A DNA stretch of 64,000 bases from Telopea speciosissima (GCF_018873765.1 NC_057925.1:20905568-20969567), one strand, 5' to 3'. Shown: positions 1 through 11,607, counted from the stretch's first letter. Made by a program: numbers and translations. The notes: generated from the sequence alone by a model not told the origin.

Positions 1-2632
1 CAAGGGCCACCTATCAGAGGATGGTCAATAAGATGTTCGAGGAATAGATTGGGCGTAACATGGAGGTATATGTGGATGACATACTCGTGAAAAGAATCCA
101 AGCCCACCAACACCTGACTGACCTAGAGGAAGCGTTCACGATACTGAGAAGGAACCAGATGAGACTAAACCCCGTATAGTGTGCCTTCAGAGTAAGTCAG
201 GGAAGTTCCTAGGGTTCATGGTCTTAGTACGCGAAATAGAAGCCAACCCATCCAAGATCAAAGCCATCCAAGAGATGGCATCACCTCGAATGGTCAGAGA
301 AGTACAGAGGTTAAATGGTAAGGTTGCCGCTCTTTCAAGGTCCGTGTCACGGTCGGGGGACAAGTGCCTATCGTTCTATTGAAGAACCTCCAAAGTCCAA
401 AAGACTTTGCATGGGCGAAGGAGTGCCAGAAAGCATTTGAGGAGCTGAAAGAGTACCTGGAGAATCCACCACTGCTTGGGCGACCAGAACCCAATGAAGA
501 GCTACAGATCTACCTAGCCACCACCCTAGTCGCGGTGAGCGCAGTACTGCTGAAGGAAGAAGGAAAGATATAGAGACCCATCTACTATGTCAGTCATGTC
601 CTGATTGACACAGAGACCAAGTACATGAGGATCGAGAAGGTAGCCTATGCGCTGGTGATCCCGGCTAGGAAGCTACGACCATACTTCCAAGCCTATACTA
701 TCACAATATTCATCGACCTACCACTAAAGAAGGTGTTGCACAAGCCCGATGTCTTCGGACGGTTGATTGCCTGGGCAGTAGAGTTGAGTGAGCCTGACAT
801 CAGGTTCCAACCATGAACGGCCATCAAAGGCTAGGCTCTGGCAGACTTCATCGCCGAGTGCACCCTATCTGAGATCAAGCCAGAAGCAGAAGAACCAGAG
901 GAGCATGATCAAGGGTCATGGGAGATGTACGTGGATGGTTCGAGTAATGCAGCAGGAAGTGGGGCTGGCTTCGTACTCACCAACCCCGAAGGATGTCGAA
1001 TCCAGTATGCTCTCTGATTCACCTTCCTAGCATCCAATAATGAAGCAGAGGATGAGGTATTACTGGCTGGACTCTAGGTGGCCAAGGCCATCCAAGTCAC
1101 ACACCTATCCATCCGGAGTGACTCCCAGCTTGTAGTGAACTAGGTGAATGGAGAGTATGAAGCGAAGGTCGAACGAATGGCGTCATATCTAGCACGTGCT
1201 CGAGCATTGATCGGGGAGTTTGTGAAGTTTGAGATGGTCCAGGTTCCTAGGATCGAGAACGCCACCGCCGATGCCATGTCCAGGCTAGACAATGACGAGC
1301 TTCGAAACCTAGCCAGTGCCATCTACGTTAAAGTACTACATGAGCCAACATATCAGGAGAAGCAAGTCAATGAGATTGAGGAGGGGCCTAGCTGGATGGA
1401 CCCTATACTCAACTACCTACAGAATTACATCTTACCAGTAGACAAGGTGGAAGCGAGGAAGATAAGGATGAGAGTTGTAGGGTACATCATCCTGGATGGA
1501 GTACTATACAAGAGGTGGGTCACAGCACCACTACTTCGGTGCCTAGGACCCAACGGAGCCCAGTATGCCCTAACAGAGGTTCATGAAGGGATATACGGAA
1601 GCCACATTGGAGGGCAAGCTCTAGCCTACAAAGTCTTCCGTCAAGGGTTCTACTGGGCAAGGATGCAAGAGGAAGCAATACAGTATGTCAAGGCTTGCAA
1701 GCAATGTCAATTGTTCACCCCAGTACCCCATCTACCCGCCATCAAATTGACATCGATCCTCAACCCCATTACCTTTGCCATGTGGGGGGTAGACATCCTA
1801 GGCGATTAAATGGCAGCGTCAGGGAACCGCAAGTACTTGATGGTCTCCATAGACTATTTCACCAAATGGGTCGAAGCTAAACCATTAGCTAAAATAACAG
1901 AGAATGAAATGGAGAAGTTCGTCCATGACGACATCATCTATAGGTTCGGGGTACCAAGGATACTAATCTCAGACAATGGGAAACAGTTCAACAACCCCAA
2001 GTTCAAAGCATTCTATCAGAGCTACAACATTGACTATCGGCCTATCTCGGTAGCCTACCCACAGGCCAATGGTCAGGTGGAGGTAACAAATAGAACATTG
2101 TTAGACGGAATCAAGAAAGGATAGAAGGAGCCAAAGGGAAGTGGGTCGAGGAACTATCAAGTGTCCTGTGGGCGTACCAAACCACAATAAAGACGCCCAC
2201 AGGAGAAAGCCAATTCCGACTAGCATATGGTACAGAAGCACTGGCACCAGTAGAGGTCCTCACCATGTCCCACAAGGTACTGTACTTCAACAAGCGCACC
2301 TACGATGATGGACTACAAGTGAACATGGACTTCATAGATGAGGTCCGTGAGAAGGCACTCCGGCACTCCTAAGGAACGTGGCATATCAGCAACGAACAGC
2401 CAAGTACTACAATGCCAGAGTAAGAGAAAGGCTCTTCCACAAAGGTGACCTAGTCCTGAGGAGGGCCAGCTCCTCGCAACCATGGAAGGAAGGGAAGTTA
2501 TCAACAAACTGGGAAGGACCTTACATAGTTTCCAAGTAGATACGTCCAAAGACCTACCGCTTGAAAACTCTGGGGGGCAAGAAGGTAGATCGTACCTGAA
2601 ATTCAGAACACCTGAAGAAGTACTACCAGTAA
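1..2632 (+). pseudogene. Ty3/gypsy pol remnant (RT, RNase H, second RNase H, integrase), Tat-like
   Basis: The window opens inside a reverse transcriptase; the active-site motif YVDD is encoded near 72-83. RT connection and RNase H follow (about 364-816; ECQKAFEELK, then RPIYYVSHVL), then a second RNase H-like block (about 925-1320; DGSSNAAGSGAGF, SNNEAE), which is the arrangement known for the Tat/Ogre group. Integrase spans about 1540-2130: a zinc-binding region ending CKQCQ (about 1695), then catalytic D, D and E in GVDIL, ISDNGKQF and GQVEV. The frame ends with a KKYYQ-stop at 2621-2632, a usual pol C-terminus. It is dead: in-frame stops at 45, 177, 571, 813, 832, 1015, 1075 and 1141 and frame changes near 370 and 2110-2130. 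Sense strand is plus. Gag and the 5' LTR lie outside the window. Family assignment rests on motif order and is fairly sure; the exact lineage is inference. Confidence 0.9.
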
Positions 2633-2711
2633 AGCAGCAGTACCACCAGTAGTAGCAGTAGTAAAGCAGCAGTACCACCAGTAGTAGCAATACCAGTAGT
2701 AGCAATAGCAC
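2633..2711 (+). repeat. triplet-rich stretch after pol
   Basis: Directly after the pol stop, CAG, TAC, CAC and TAG triplets repeat imperfectly, with the block GCAGCAGTACCACCAGTAG present twice (near 2633 and 2671). It probably arose by slippage in the untranslated 3' part of the gypsy element. Confidence 0.7.
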
Positions 2712-2857
2712 AGTCAGATGTCAGCCATGGTACATAGTAGGTTACATTACAGTTTTCAAGGATAATTTGAAAATTTTTATTCAAGATGATTTGAAGTAAA
2801 TAGTTGATTTTGGGTACACTCGTCTATGCCTACCCATCGATCGGATCACCTCCACCA

Positions 2858-3190
2858 CACGAACATCTGTAGACCACCAAGGTCTGTAGACCACCAAGGC
2901 GCAATGCCACCAAGGTCTGCTGACCACCAAGGCGCAATGCCACCAAAGTCTATTGACCACCAAGGCGCGATGCCACCATGGTCTGCTGACCACCAAGGTC
3001 CGTAGACCACCAAGGCGCAATGCCACCAAGGTCCGTAGACCACCAAGGCACAACGCCACCAAGGTCCATAGACCACTACGGCACAATGCCACCAAGGTCC
3101 GTAGACCACCAAGACATAAGGCCGTCGAGGTCCCTAGACCAGCAAAGGGCAATGCCACCAAGGTCCGTAGACTACCAATGACCGCAGACT
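2858..3190 (+). repeat. 33-bp minisatellite in gypsy 3' untranslated region
   Basis: About ten degenerate head-to-tail copies of a 33-bp unit built from CCACCAAGGTCCGTAGACCA followed by CCAAGGCGCAATG. Because 33 is a multiple of 3, several frames stay open and give 11-residue periodic translations on both strands; these are a by-product of the repeat and not genes. The array lies between pol and the 3' LTR, the place where Tat/Ogre elements are known to acquire tandem repeats. Confidence 0.9.
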
Positions 3191-3594
3191 AACAAAGTTT
3201 GAGAACCGTCAAAGCACTAGGACACCGATATCGAACGACTACCAAGGTCAATAGACCATACGCATCAATAACGAGGAATAGTACGCGAAGAAGATGAGAA
3301 TTTAACCTTAAATAGTAAGAGAAAGAAGTCATAATATGTACAATCCAAAGTGCTGAATCCAGAGGTCCAAAAAAAAAAAAAAAAAAAGCCACGGCTAAGG
3401 GCCGCAGACAACAGGCCATGGACATGGGCAAGGTTCGAGGTTAAGGTCCGAGGACGAGGTTTGAGGTCCGAGGTCCGAGGTCGAAGTTTACGAGGGGTCG
3501 AGGTCAAGGTTCGAGTAAAGACATGTCTATGGCCAAAGACCAATTTGACTAAAAAAATAAAAATACACATACCAGACGTCGAACCACGGGCTCC

Positions 3595-3860
3595 GATCGA
3601 TGGGCATCGACCAACACAGGCGCAGATCGAATAGGGGCTCATTGATGGATGTCGACCAACACCGGCGCAGATCAAATGAGGGCACCGATCGAGGATGTGG
3701 ATCGGCACGGACGCGGATCGAATCGAATGAGTGTCACGGGCGCGGATCGAATCAAACGCGCATAGCAGGCGGATATCGACTCGAACGAGAGTCACCATGC
3801 GCAGATCGAATCAAACGAGCGTCACGGGCGCGGATCGAATCGAACAAGCATCACGAGCTT
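3595..3860 (+). repeat. ~30-bp degenerate tandem repeat in probable LTR
   Basis: Core GCGGATCGAATCGAACGAG followed by GTCACGGGC recurs with a spacing of about 29-30 bp, with clear copies near 3713, 3742, 3800 and 3829 and more diverged ones upstream rich in GATCGA and ATCGACC. It is GC-richer than the surroundings. It precedes the TATA box at 4201, so it probably belongs to the U3 part of the gypsy 3' LTR. Confidence 0.75.
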
Positions 3861-3862
3861 GG

Positions 3863-4165
3863 CCTATGGGCATCAACCCCTTAGGCAAGGAGAGCAAAGG
3901 GAAAAAAAAAAAAGAAAAAAGCAGCCAAGGGTCCACGCCCAAAAGGCCATGGGCGCGGACTCTTGAGTGAGAGCAAAGGTAGGAGAGAGAAGAAAGAGCG
4001 AAAAAAAAAAAAAAAAATCCATCAAGGGCCACGGCCTATGGGCGTTAACCCCTTAGGCAAGGAGAGCAAAAAAAAAAAAAAAAAAAAAGGCAGCCAAGGG
4101 TCCACGCCCAAAAGGCCATGGGCGTGGACTCTTGAGTGAGATTAAAGGTAGGAGAGAGATTCATC
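3863..4165 (+). repeat. ~169-bp tandem duplication with A-tracts in probable LTR
   Basis: The segment with CAACCCCTTAGGCAAGGAGA, an A-rich tract and AGCCAAGGGTCCACGCCCAA occurs twice (about 3863-4000 and 4033-4160), offset 169-170 bp. The A-tracts differ in length. A third A-tract lies at 3369-3387. Confidence 0.85.
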
Positions 4166-4200
4166 ATCGACTGGGACTCTCCACAACCGCCACACTCCAC

Positions 4201-4391
4201 TATAAAAGCAGAGGTACTCTACCCCCTCAACCCATCTGGAATTCTAACTATTCACCTGTTTGCTCGGAGAGATCTAATTTAGGCATTGGAGAGTCCTAGG
4301 CCGGAACCACACCGGTTCTCCTTTGTCGCCCTGGTCCTTTTGCAGGTTACAGCACTCGAAGGGACCGCCGATGATTTCCTGACGCAACAAC
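4201..4391 (+). mobile_element. promoter and end of the gypsy 3' LTR
   Basis: TATAAAAG at 4201-4208 is a good TATA box, followed by an initiator-like region and the stretch ending in CCTGACGCAACAACA at about 4391. The sequence GTTCTCCTTTGTCGCCCTGG and the CAACA-type terminus resemble the R-U5 end of Tat-type LTRs. I could not locate the LTR start, which lies somewhere between about 2720 and 3370, nor a target duplication. Confidence 0.65.
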
Positions 4392-6079
4392 ATGTATCTA
4401 TTAAAATTGTTGATGTTTATTTCCAGTCATTACTACACCTTGTATCTTACACATGTATCTATTCAAATTGCTTGGGCAGAGGGTGATATATTTAAGAGAA
4501 CAAGCACTTAAGGTCCTCTAGTTCATGTGCTTGAGATATCTCTTTTATGAGATATTTCCACAATTTTGGTGTTTGTTTTGGTGTTCCTACCCCACCCCCA
4601 CCCCCTTCCATAGAGAAGAAAAAGGGAAAAAAAAAAATTGTCATGTACAAGTAATCAAATATAATCCTGGATGCTCTTGCTTTTTTCTTCCTACATCTGC
4701 TCTCACTCTGGCTGCACCTTGGTTAATTAGAAAATACCATTAGGTAGGTTGTCCAAGCTCTCATAGATATGTCAGTTTGTCAACTATCTGTGATTGAAGT
4801 GTGTTGGAGCCATCATAGACTGTGTTAATTACTTGCCAAGGAGTTGCAACCACTAAGGCCTGCCATTGGAATATAGTGGCATTGCATCCTTGTAACACAA
4901 TGAAATTCACTTGGAAGGGCTTGATCTAAACCTTGAGTCTACCATAAGGTTGTACCAATTGAGAAGTCACAACACATTTTCTATTAGAGTTCAAAGTTTC
5001 TAATTTGGAGTTGTAGTTGAAATTGGAAACCTGAAGAGGACTGTTAATTCCAAAAATAGGTGTAATGGGATGGATTCACAGTAGGTCTCAAGATGTTACT
5101 TTCTCTTAGACTAGAGTGGATTCCCAGCTGGAAAATTCCCTTTTTTCTAATGCAAGTTCAAGTGATGTTGCTAGAAAATTCTATTCTTTTAGTTGATCGC
5201 GTTTAATAGTTCCCCCGTGGGTTGACTTCAAATGTTTTTTTCATTCTTGGTCAGTTGCTATATGTTTTTATGACATAGTTTCTGTAGGTAGGTGAGTCTT
5301 TAGCTCAAAAGGAAGAGCACCTGGGTTTGTTCCCAGGCGATGATGTTGCAGTAGCTTCTTATTTAATTTCTTATCTTGAAGTGAACTGATTTATCCATTA
5401 GAATAGGGTGAGCTTGGGGGAATCTGAACTTTTCTTTTACTGTTATTGGAAGTGTTGTGTTTCAGCTTATGTTCAACTTCAAATTTTGGTTAATTGAAAA
5501 CCTCTATGAAAGCTATTGAGTCATACTGAGTCATACCCAATATGCTATCATACCTGAGCACATACTCACTCCCACCCCTTGCTAGCCCTACACCTGAACA
5601 CAACACTCACACAGTCACCCTCACCCCTTGCTGCCCCTACACCTTAACTCACATTCACCCCCACCCCTTGATGCCCCTACACCTAAGCACACACTCACAC
5701 ATAGCAATGGCATATTAGTAATTTTAGGTTATATAAGGTTGGGTGGTAATTTGATTTAATTAATTATTTGGGAACATTAATATGGTAATCATTTTTTTTT
5801 TTTTTTTTTGTTAATGTGACTTGTACTTTTAAATGTAAGGTTTAGTAACTGACAGACTTTGGATAACCAAACAGTTTTTTAAATAGATTCAGAGTGAATC
5901 CCACTGACAGACTCAAGGTAATCAAACAGTTTTTTAGGAAGATCCACGTCACAGAATCATAATAACCAAACAGTTTATTTTCTGGAATAACAATTACATA
6001 GATGGTAACTCAAGTGGATGACCATCCAAAATCAAACAACATCCAACAGATTTACACAATCAAACACAACCTAGGGAAT
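4392..6079. other. intergenic, no gene recognised
   Basis: AT-rich sequence with no open frame of note. It holds a tRNA-like fragment near 5288-5336, the C-rich repeat at 5545-5705 and a T-tract at 5791-5809. Confidence 0.5.
5545..5705 (+). repeat. C/A-rich tandem repeat, three imperfect copies
   Basis: The block CACCCCTTGCTGCCCCTACA recurs at about 5573, 5622 and 5662, with intervals of 49 and 40 bp, separated by ACTCACAC-like spacers. It is a short minisatellite with no coding signal. Confidence 0.75.
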
Positions 6080-6815
6080 CCAAGGATTCAGTTCATCTAT
6101 GGTTTCCATAGTAGCAGCCATCGTCCTGCCCTGTTTTCTAGGTAGGACACGTGTAAAGCAATATATCTAATGGCTACTATTGAAATTTTCAAAATTTCTT
6201 TGTTAAAAGCGGTTGAGAGTAGCAACCCAAGCTGGACCGGTCATAGACAAACCAAACCCGACCTAGCCCAGCTCGGTTTGCACTAACAAAACCCTAAGAT
6301 TTTCAAAACCCAGCTCATCGTCTTCTTCCTCTGCTCTCTGTGGCTCAGCTTCCTCCCTCTCCGTGAACCTTTGGAACTTCAAATTGTTTTGGTTTTCTAG
6401 CATATGCCCTAACCCTGCCTCTCTCTCTCTCTCTTACCAAACTCTCTCCCTTCACCGTTCCTCTGAGCTCTCACGACGACGGTAGTGTGTGTTCGCAGGT
6501 GACGGCGAGGGCTACGCCGATGGTACACAACCTACTGCTGCTCTCATCTACTCACCCTGCACCTTCGTCGTTGCATCTTTCGACTCAGGTGAAAAAACAG
6601 CCTCAAATCCGCCTGGTAGGATGATCGGAATCTGAAGTTGCAGTAGAGTCGGCGGGTTTGATGGTGGGAGAGAATGAGTTTGATGATTGTGAGATAAAGG
6701 AAATGAGAAAAAAAAAAAGAAAGAAGACATTAGTAGAAGAAGAAGAGCACCAGTCGTTCATCCATTTTTGTTGTTGACATTCCTTTTCCCCAAAATGGGT
6801 GCTCCTCCCTTGAGG
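6080..6815 (+). repeat. left inverted arm with gene-like 5' end
   Basis: Read on the plus strand this arm resembles a plant 5' UTR (pyrimidine-rich, CT-run) followed by a start region at about 6520 whose product begins MVHNLLLLSSTHPAPSSLHL. Stops and shifts break the frame after about 35 codons. The same sequence is carried, better preserved, on the minus strand of the right arm. Confidence 0.7.
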
Positions 6816-7175
6816 ACTCCAAGAACTTGATCAGGGATTAATAAATGAATCATATTGGAAAGATGTAGTCCATTTATCAAATTTATATTTACTTGATTGA
6901 GTTCTATCGACTTGAAAACTTACAGGTTGCCACCTCTTCAATTCATATCAGAATCCTATTTGCAAATGGTGATGTGCAATTAATTCAACCATTTGAAAAA
7001 TAAGAAATGGTTTGAGTTGGCCATAGAAAACAAGGAGAATCTCATATTGGACTTTAGATCAAGGAAGAAGGCATAATACTGCCTGCAAGTTGCAGTTAGA
7101 TTTTAGTAGAACTTATGATCTATAGCTTCATTAATGTCAGGAACGCTTAAAATCATACAAACAGAACACTTCCAA

Positions 7176-7854
7176 TACAAACAGAGCACTTTAAAACAAT
7201 TTAATCAGGGAAAGCAAGAATTCAAGCAACATCTCCCAACCTCATAATTATTTTCAAAGCCTAAAACCTATTCACCCACTTATGATTCTTCTTCATAACC
7301 TTTCCCAGCCTTAAGAAAAGGTCCCTGAATAACAGATCTCTTTCCAAAGAAATGACTACATTTACACCAACAGCTTTTCAAGCCTTATTTATCATAAATT
7401 GCATGCATCCTCAAGAGCTCTTCTGATATACCCAATACAAATCATAATGGCAAAAACAATGGCGATTTAAATATTCAGAAAGAGTGAGATGTTGGTGATA
7501 ACAACATCTCTTAAAATGTTAAAACTGCAATATCTTTCGGTCCTAAAGCATTCTAAAAGAAACTTCTATACCCTACCCTACTGGATACTAAAACTCCAAC
7601 AAAACCAAACCAACAATAATTCCTTTTGGCATCCCATTGACTGAACCGTGTTTTTCTTGATCCCTACGTCTGATTGATCTTCATCCATCACAGAAACAAT
7701 CACAAAAACTTTTAGTATAAAGCTTGGTTGAGTTGAGCCATTAGAAGGAGACAAAAGCATAGACCAAAGAGTGAGGAATATGCTAATAGCACTTGAAATC
7801 TTGTGGAGTTCACAAGCAACTGATTTTAAATACATTAAGGTACAAATAAAATAT
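7176..7854. repeat. 679-bp direct repeat, copy 1
   Basis: First of two abutting copies. The unit starts at a TACAAACAGAGC junction. The only difference I noticed by eye is A at about 7449 against C in copy 2. Each copy contains an 85-codon minus-strand frame (7578-7835) of no recognisable family. Confidence 0.9.
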
Positions 7855-8533
7855 TACAAACAGAGCACTTTAAAACAATTTAATCAGGGAAAGCAAGAAT
7901 TCAAGCAACATCTCCCAACCTCATAATTATTTTCAAAGCCTAAAACCTATTCACCCACTTATGATTCTTCTTCATAACCTTTCCCAGCCTTAAGAAAAGG
8001 TCCCTGAATAACAGATCTCTTTCCAAAGAAATGACTACATTTACACCAACAGCTTTTCAAGCCTTATTTATCATAAATTGCATGCATCCTCAAGAGCTCT
8101 TCTGATATACCCAATACAAATCATACTGGCAAAAACAATGGCGATTTAAATATTCAGAAAGAGTGAGATGTTGGTGATAACAACATCTCTTAAAATGTTA
8201 AAACTGCAATATCTTTCGGTCCTAAAGCATTCTAAAAGAAACTTCTATACCCTACCCTACTGGATACTAAAACTCCAACAAAACCAAACCAACAATAATT
8301 CCTTTTGGCATCCCATTGACTGAACCGTGTTTTTCTTGATCCCTACGTCTGATTGATCTTCATCCATCACAGAAACAATCACAAAAACTTTTAGTATAAA
8401 GCTTGGTTGAGTTGAGCCATTAGAAGGAGACAAAAGCATAGACCAAAGAGTGAGGAATATGCTAATAGCACTTGAAATCTTGTGGAGTTCACAAGCAACT
8501 GATTTTAAATACATTAAGGTACAAATAAAATAT
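7855..8533. repeat. 679-bp direct repeat, copy 2
   Basis: Second copy, in direct contact with the first. The minus-strand 85-codon frame (8257-8514) is identical to that of copy 1. The near identity implies a recent duplication, much younger than the divergence between the two inverted arms. Confidence 0.9.
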
Positions 8534-8539
8534 TACAAA

Positions 8540-8932
8540 TTACATAGGAATTTTAACAGGGAAGGGGGGAGCACCCATTTTGGGAAAAAGGAATTTTAAC
8601 AACAAAAATGGAAGCTGAGACAATGTTGCCGGAATCTCTGAGCCATGGACGACGACTGCTGCACTTCTTCTTCTACTTCTTCTATTAATCTCTCCTTTCT
8701 TCTTTTTTTTCTCATTTCCTTTCATCTCACGATCATCAAACCCATTCACTCCCACCAATAAACCCGCCGGCTCTGCTGCAACTTCAGATTCCGATGATCC
8801 TACCAGACGGATTTGAGGCTGTTTCTTCACCTGAGTTGAAAGATGCAACGACGAAGGTGCAGGGTGAGTAGATGAGAGCAGCAGGAGGTTGTGTACCGTC
8901 GTCGTCGCCCTCGCCGTCGCCTGCGAACACAC
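8540..8932 (-). pseudogene. gene-like fragment captured in the inverted arm, unknown product
   Basis: A 130-codon open frame on the minus strand, preceded by a pyrimidine-rich leader. The N-terminus is rich in Ser, Thr, Leu and Ala (VHNLLLLSSTHPAPSSLHLS), like an organelle transit peptide, followed by an acidic and then a Lys-rich part. I do not recognise the protein. The partner arm at 6480-6770 encodes the same start but is broken, which suggests that this copy is closer to the captured original. It may be a first exon: a CAG/GTGAAA boundary follows the Ser-rich part near 8842. The product probably has no function here. Confidence 0.4.
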
Positions 8933-9345
8933 ACTACCGGCGCCGTGAGAGCTGAGAGGAGCGGTGAGGGGAAGGGTTTGATAAGAGAGAGAGAGAGAGA
9001 GAGGGAGGGTTATGGCTTATGTTAGAAAATCAAAACGACTTGAAGTTCCAAAGGTTCACGGAGAGGGAGGAAGCAGAGCCACAGAGAGGAGAGGAAGAAG
9101 ACGATTAGCTGGTTTTGAAACTCTTAGGGTTTTGTTAGTGCAAACCGAACTGGGCTAGGTCAGGTCTGGTTTGTCTGACCGATCCAGCTTGGGTTGCCTC
9201 TCTCAACCGCTTTTAACAAAGAAATTTTGAAAATTTCAAAAGTAGTCATCAGATATATTGTTTTACACGTGTCCTTCCCAGAAAGTAGGGCAGGATGATG
9301 GCTGCGACTATAGAGGCCGTAGACGATCTAAAGTCAGAATCCAAT
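8558..9345 (-). repeat. right inverted arm
   Basis: Reverse-complement partner of 6080-6815. It contains the gene-like frame at 8540-8932 and its CT-rich leader (GA-rich on the plus strand, 8985-9010). Confidence 0.75.
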
Positions 9346-10107
9346 CCTATTGCAGATTACCTTTATAAAAATGTAAATATGGAAGTTTTGGAATTGCTGA
9401 CTTTCCTTTGAACATCAAGGAGGAGACCAGAAGGGATATCTTGGGCATGCCGAGATATCATTTTCCTTAATATGGTGATCTATCTTTTATGGGGTAAGAC
9501 AGTCTCTGTCGAAGACATTGCCGAAGGTGGGGGCTATCTTTCCTTCTTTGTTTTTTTTTATTGTATGGGTATGCTCAGACTTTATTTTTGTAATCTTTTT
9601 TTTTATTATTAAATATATTCTTTCTTATTTCTAGCAAAAAAACAAACACTATATGAAATGGAGAACTAATTTGGTTTGCATATCATATAATAAATCCTCA
9701 GTTTTGTGTTTTTATTTAGGTTCTTTATTTTACCATAAATTTAATTTAAATTTTATTTTGCTATAAATTTTTCAATAGGTCTTTAACTTTGATGATAAGA
9801 GTGGTAAAGAAAAGATTTTAATATGTTAACGTTTCATGATTTAGTCTCATGCATCGTCTTGATAGTTCTCGATAATATTAAGATTTGTTTTTCCATGTGG
9901 AGAATTCCAATTGGATTAAACTTTACATACATGACAAAACATTTGTCTCTAACAAGGGGCCTGTTTACCAAGTCACAAGTCATTACTCACAATTGTTTAC
10001 CAAAAACTAAGTTATTACTCACACGTCACAAATTGAAGGACCATACCTCTTTTCTTTTTTCGATAAGAATGAAGACAAAGATGAAGATTCAAATTTTTTA
10101 ATATTAA
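9346..10107. other. AT-rich intergenic sequence
   Basis: Poly-T runs and AT-rich DNA. No gene, RNA or repeat structure is recognised. Confidence 0.5.
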
Positions 10108-10126
10108 CTTAAGAACATAACAAGTT
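10108..10126. repeat. target-site duplication of LINE, left copy
   Basis: CTTAAGAACATAACAAGTT, 19 bp, is repeated exactly at 11003-11021 and brackets the LINE insert. Confidence 0.95.
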
Positions 10127-11002
10127 TTTTTTTTTTTTTTGGCTAAAAGATCCTTGAATTAAAGAAATGAGAAAAAACAGAAGAAACAGAGCACAACCGA
10201 AAAACCACAACCTAGCCAACACCCATCACAACACACCCAAGGGCTACTGAAATCTATATCTAGGCAATGCCAAAGCATCATGAGCCAGTTGATCTTTGAT
10301 AAATCTAGGGAAGACAAGGTTGGAGGAGGAAGCTCCCGATTTCACTGCAAGCTTAGCCAAATAATCTACTATTGGATTTGCTTCTCTGTAGCAGTGAGAA
10401 ATTTTTCAATTGCAACACTCAAGAAAGGCAAGATCACTTGCCATCTTTGAAGCACGAACTAGGGGATATTGGAAGCTTGAATGGCCATTACCACTGCAGC
10501 CGAGTCAGATTCAATCCACAAGTTCCTGTAACCTCTATCCCTGGCAAGAAATAACCCGTCCAAAAGAGCCTCAATTTTAGCAACGAAGCAGTTTGCTACC
10601 CCCAAAAACCTGCTGAAAGAGTAAAGAACATTGCCATGGTGATTTCTAAAGACCCCCCGTGCTCCTGCTCTTCCCGGGTTTCTCATAGAGCTCCCATCAA
10701 TGTTGAGTTTAATCCAATGAGCAGACGGCTTGCACCAGAAGACTTCATCAATGCTACTATCTGTTCCAGAGGAGGCAAGGCCAAGAGTTCTCACACAGCT
10801 TAGGTCTTGAGCATTTTTTATCCCTTTGATCACAGGTGTGTAATCCCTGATCTTTCCTTTTATGCATTCTAAGATTTGATACAGGTTAAGGTTGACACCC
10901 TCATGCCTTCTTCTGTTGCATTCATCCCAAATCAACGCACACACTACTATAAGACCAACAGCCCATGGTTCCTTAATGTTTAAGCTTCTCGATTTTCTTT
11001 TC
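10127..11002 (-). mobile_element. 5'-truncated L1-type LINE, RNase H end
   Basis: A minus-strand insert of about 876 bp. The T-tract at 10125-10140 is its poly(A) tail. The frame from about 11002 to 10459 encodes a C-terminal RNase H: WIKLNIDGSSMRNPG with the first catalytic Asp, GVFRNHHGNVL, AKIEALLDGL and WIESDSAAVV. After a stop it continues to about 10245 with a REANPIVDYLAK-type motif. Plant L1 elements carry such an RNase H after the reverse transcriptase. RT and endonuclease are missing because of 5' truncation. The flanking 19-bp duplication shows a single target-primed insertion event. Confidence 0.92.
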
Positions 11003-11021
11003 CTTAAGAACATAACAAGTT
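11003..11021. repeat. target-site duplication of LINE, right copy
   Basis: Exact copy of 10108-10126. Confidence 0.95.
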
Positions 11022-11607
11022 CACAAGATAGTCATTTTACTATTGTAGTTGCCTTGCATCTTAAGATTGTAAGCCCTCTAATAAGCTGACTTTCATGTGC
11101 AAGTGGGGGCCTTTTGGGATTAGTATGTGGTTTGTGTGATTACACTTTCAATTAAAAAAAAACCTGATTTTCTTATTTAAATATTATTACATATTTAAAG
11201 CATTTTAAAAAACAAGTTCACACGTACGCTCATACGCATAGCAAGATCAAAGAGGACAAATAGATTTTGATTTATTTATTTAGGAGAAAAGTTTCCTTTG
11301 AAGGAGTGTACAACTCAGGTGGTGCTTTCAAAGGTGGGCTCCGCTGTGGGGGGCAGGGCCCTATCCTTTTTTTTCATTTAAAATAACCGGCTGTTCAGGA
11401 GCAGCAGCCTCTTTGATTGGGGTTTTCCTCAGAGCACTACCAGATGAGATCATAGTTTTTATGGTGTTACCGGGGGAGGGTCAATCCGTGCCAAACTAGG
11501 GGCAGCTCGCGGTGGCAACGGAAGGAGCAAAACAACTTGGTTTTTTTGGTTTCCCGGACTACTCCCAAACAAAATTTGAGGGGTGGGGGAGTGACTGTCC
11601 CCTCGCC
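11022..11607. other. upstream flank of first WAK-like gene
   Basis: AT-rich, with a G/C-rich patch at 11335-11360. No gene is recognised. Confidence 0.4.

Larger units (their letters stand above)
6080..9345. mobile_element. MULE-like element with ~0.75-kb inverted arms
   Basis: The left arm (about 6080-6815) and right arm (about 8558-9345) are reverse complements with scattered differences. Paired landmarks: TTGAAATTTTCAAAATTTC at 6179-6199 against its complement near 9220-9240; the CT-run at 6419-6434 against the GA-run near 8987-9004; CCCAAAATGGGTGCTCC at 6789 against its complement near 8568. The core holds two copies of a 679-bp repeat. Long inverted arms carrying host-like sequence fit a Pack-MULE or foldback element; no transposase is present, so it would be non-autonomous. 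The octamer GAATCCAA flanks both ends (6076-6083 and 9337-9344) and may be the target duplication, but the outer 15-20 bp of the arms align poorly, so the ends are approximate. Confidence 0.75.

Noticed and set aside
2846..3192. Open frames on both strands with 11-residue periodic translations
   Set aside because: They follow from the 33-bp tandem repeat, whose length keeps frames open. Composition is simple and there is no start context or domain.
3595..3860. CRISPR-like array
   Set aside because: Spacing is regular, but units are degenerate and contiguous with no unique spacers, and the host is a plant.
7578..8514. Pair of identical 85-codon minus-strand genes
   Set aside because: The identity comes from the DNA-level 679-bp duplication. 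No family match or promoter; at most an exon of a captured gene.
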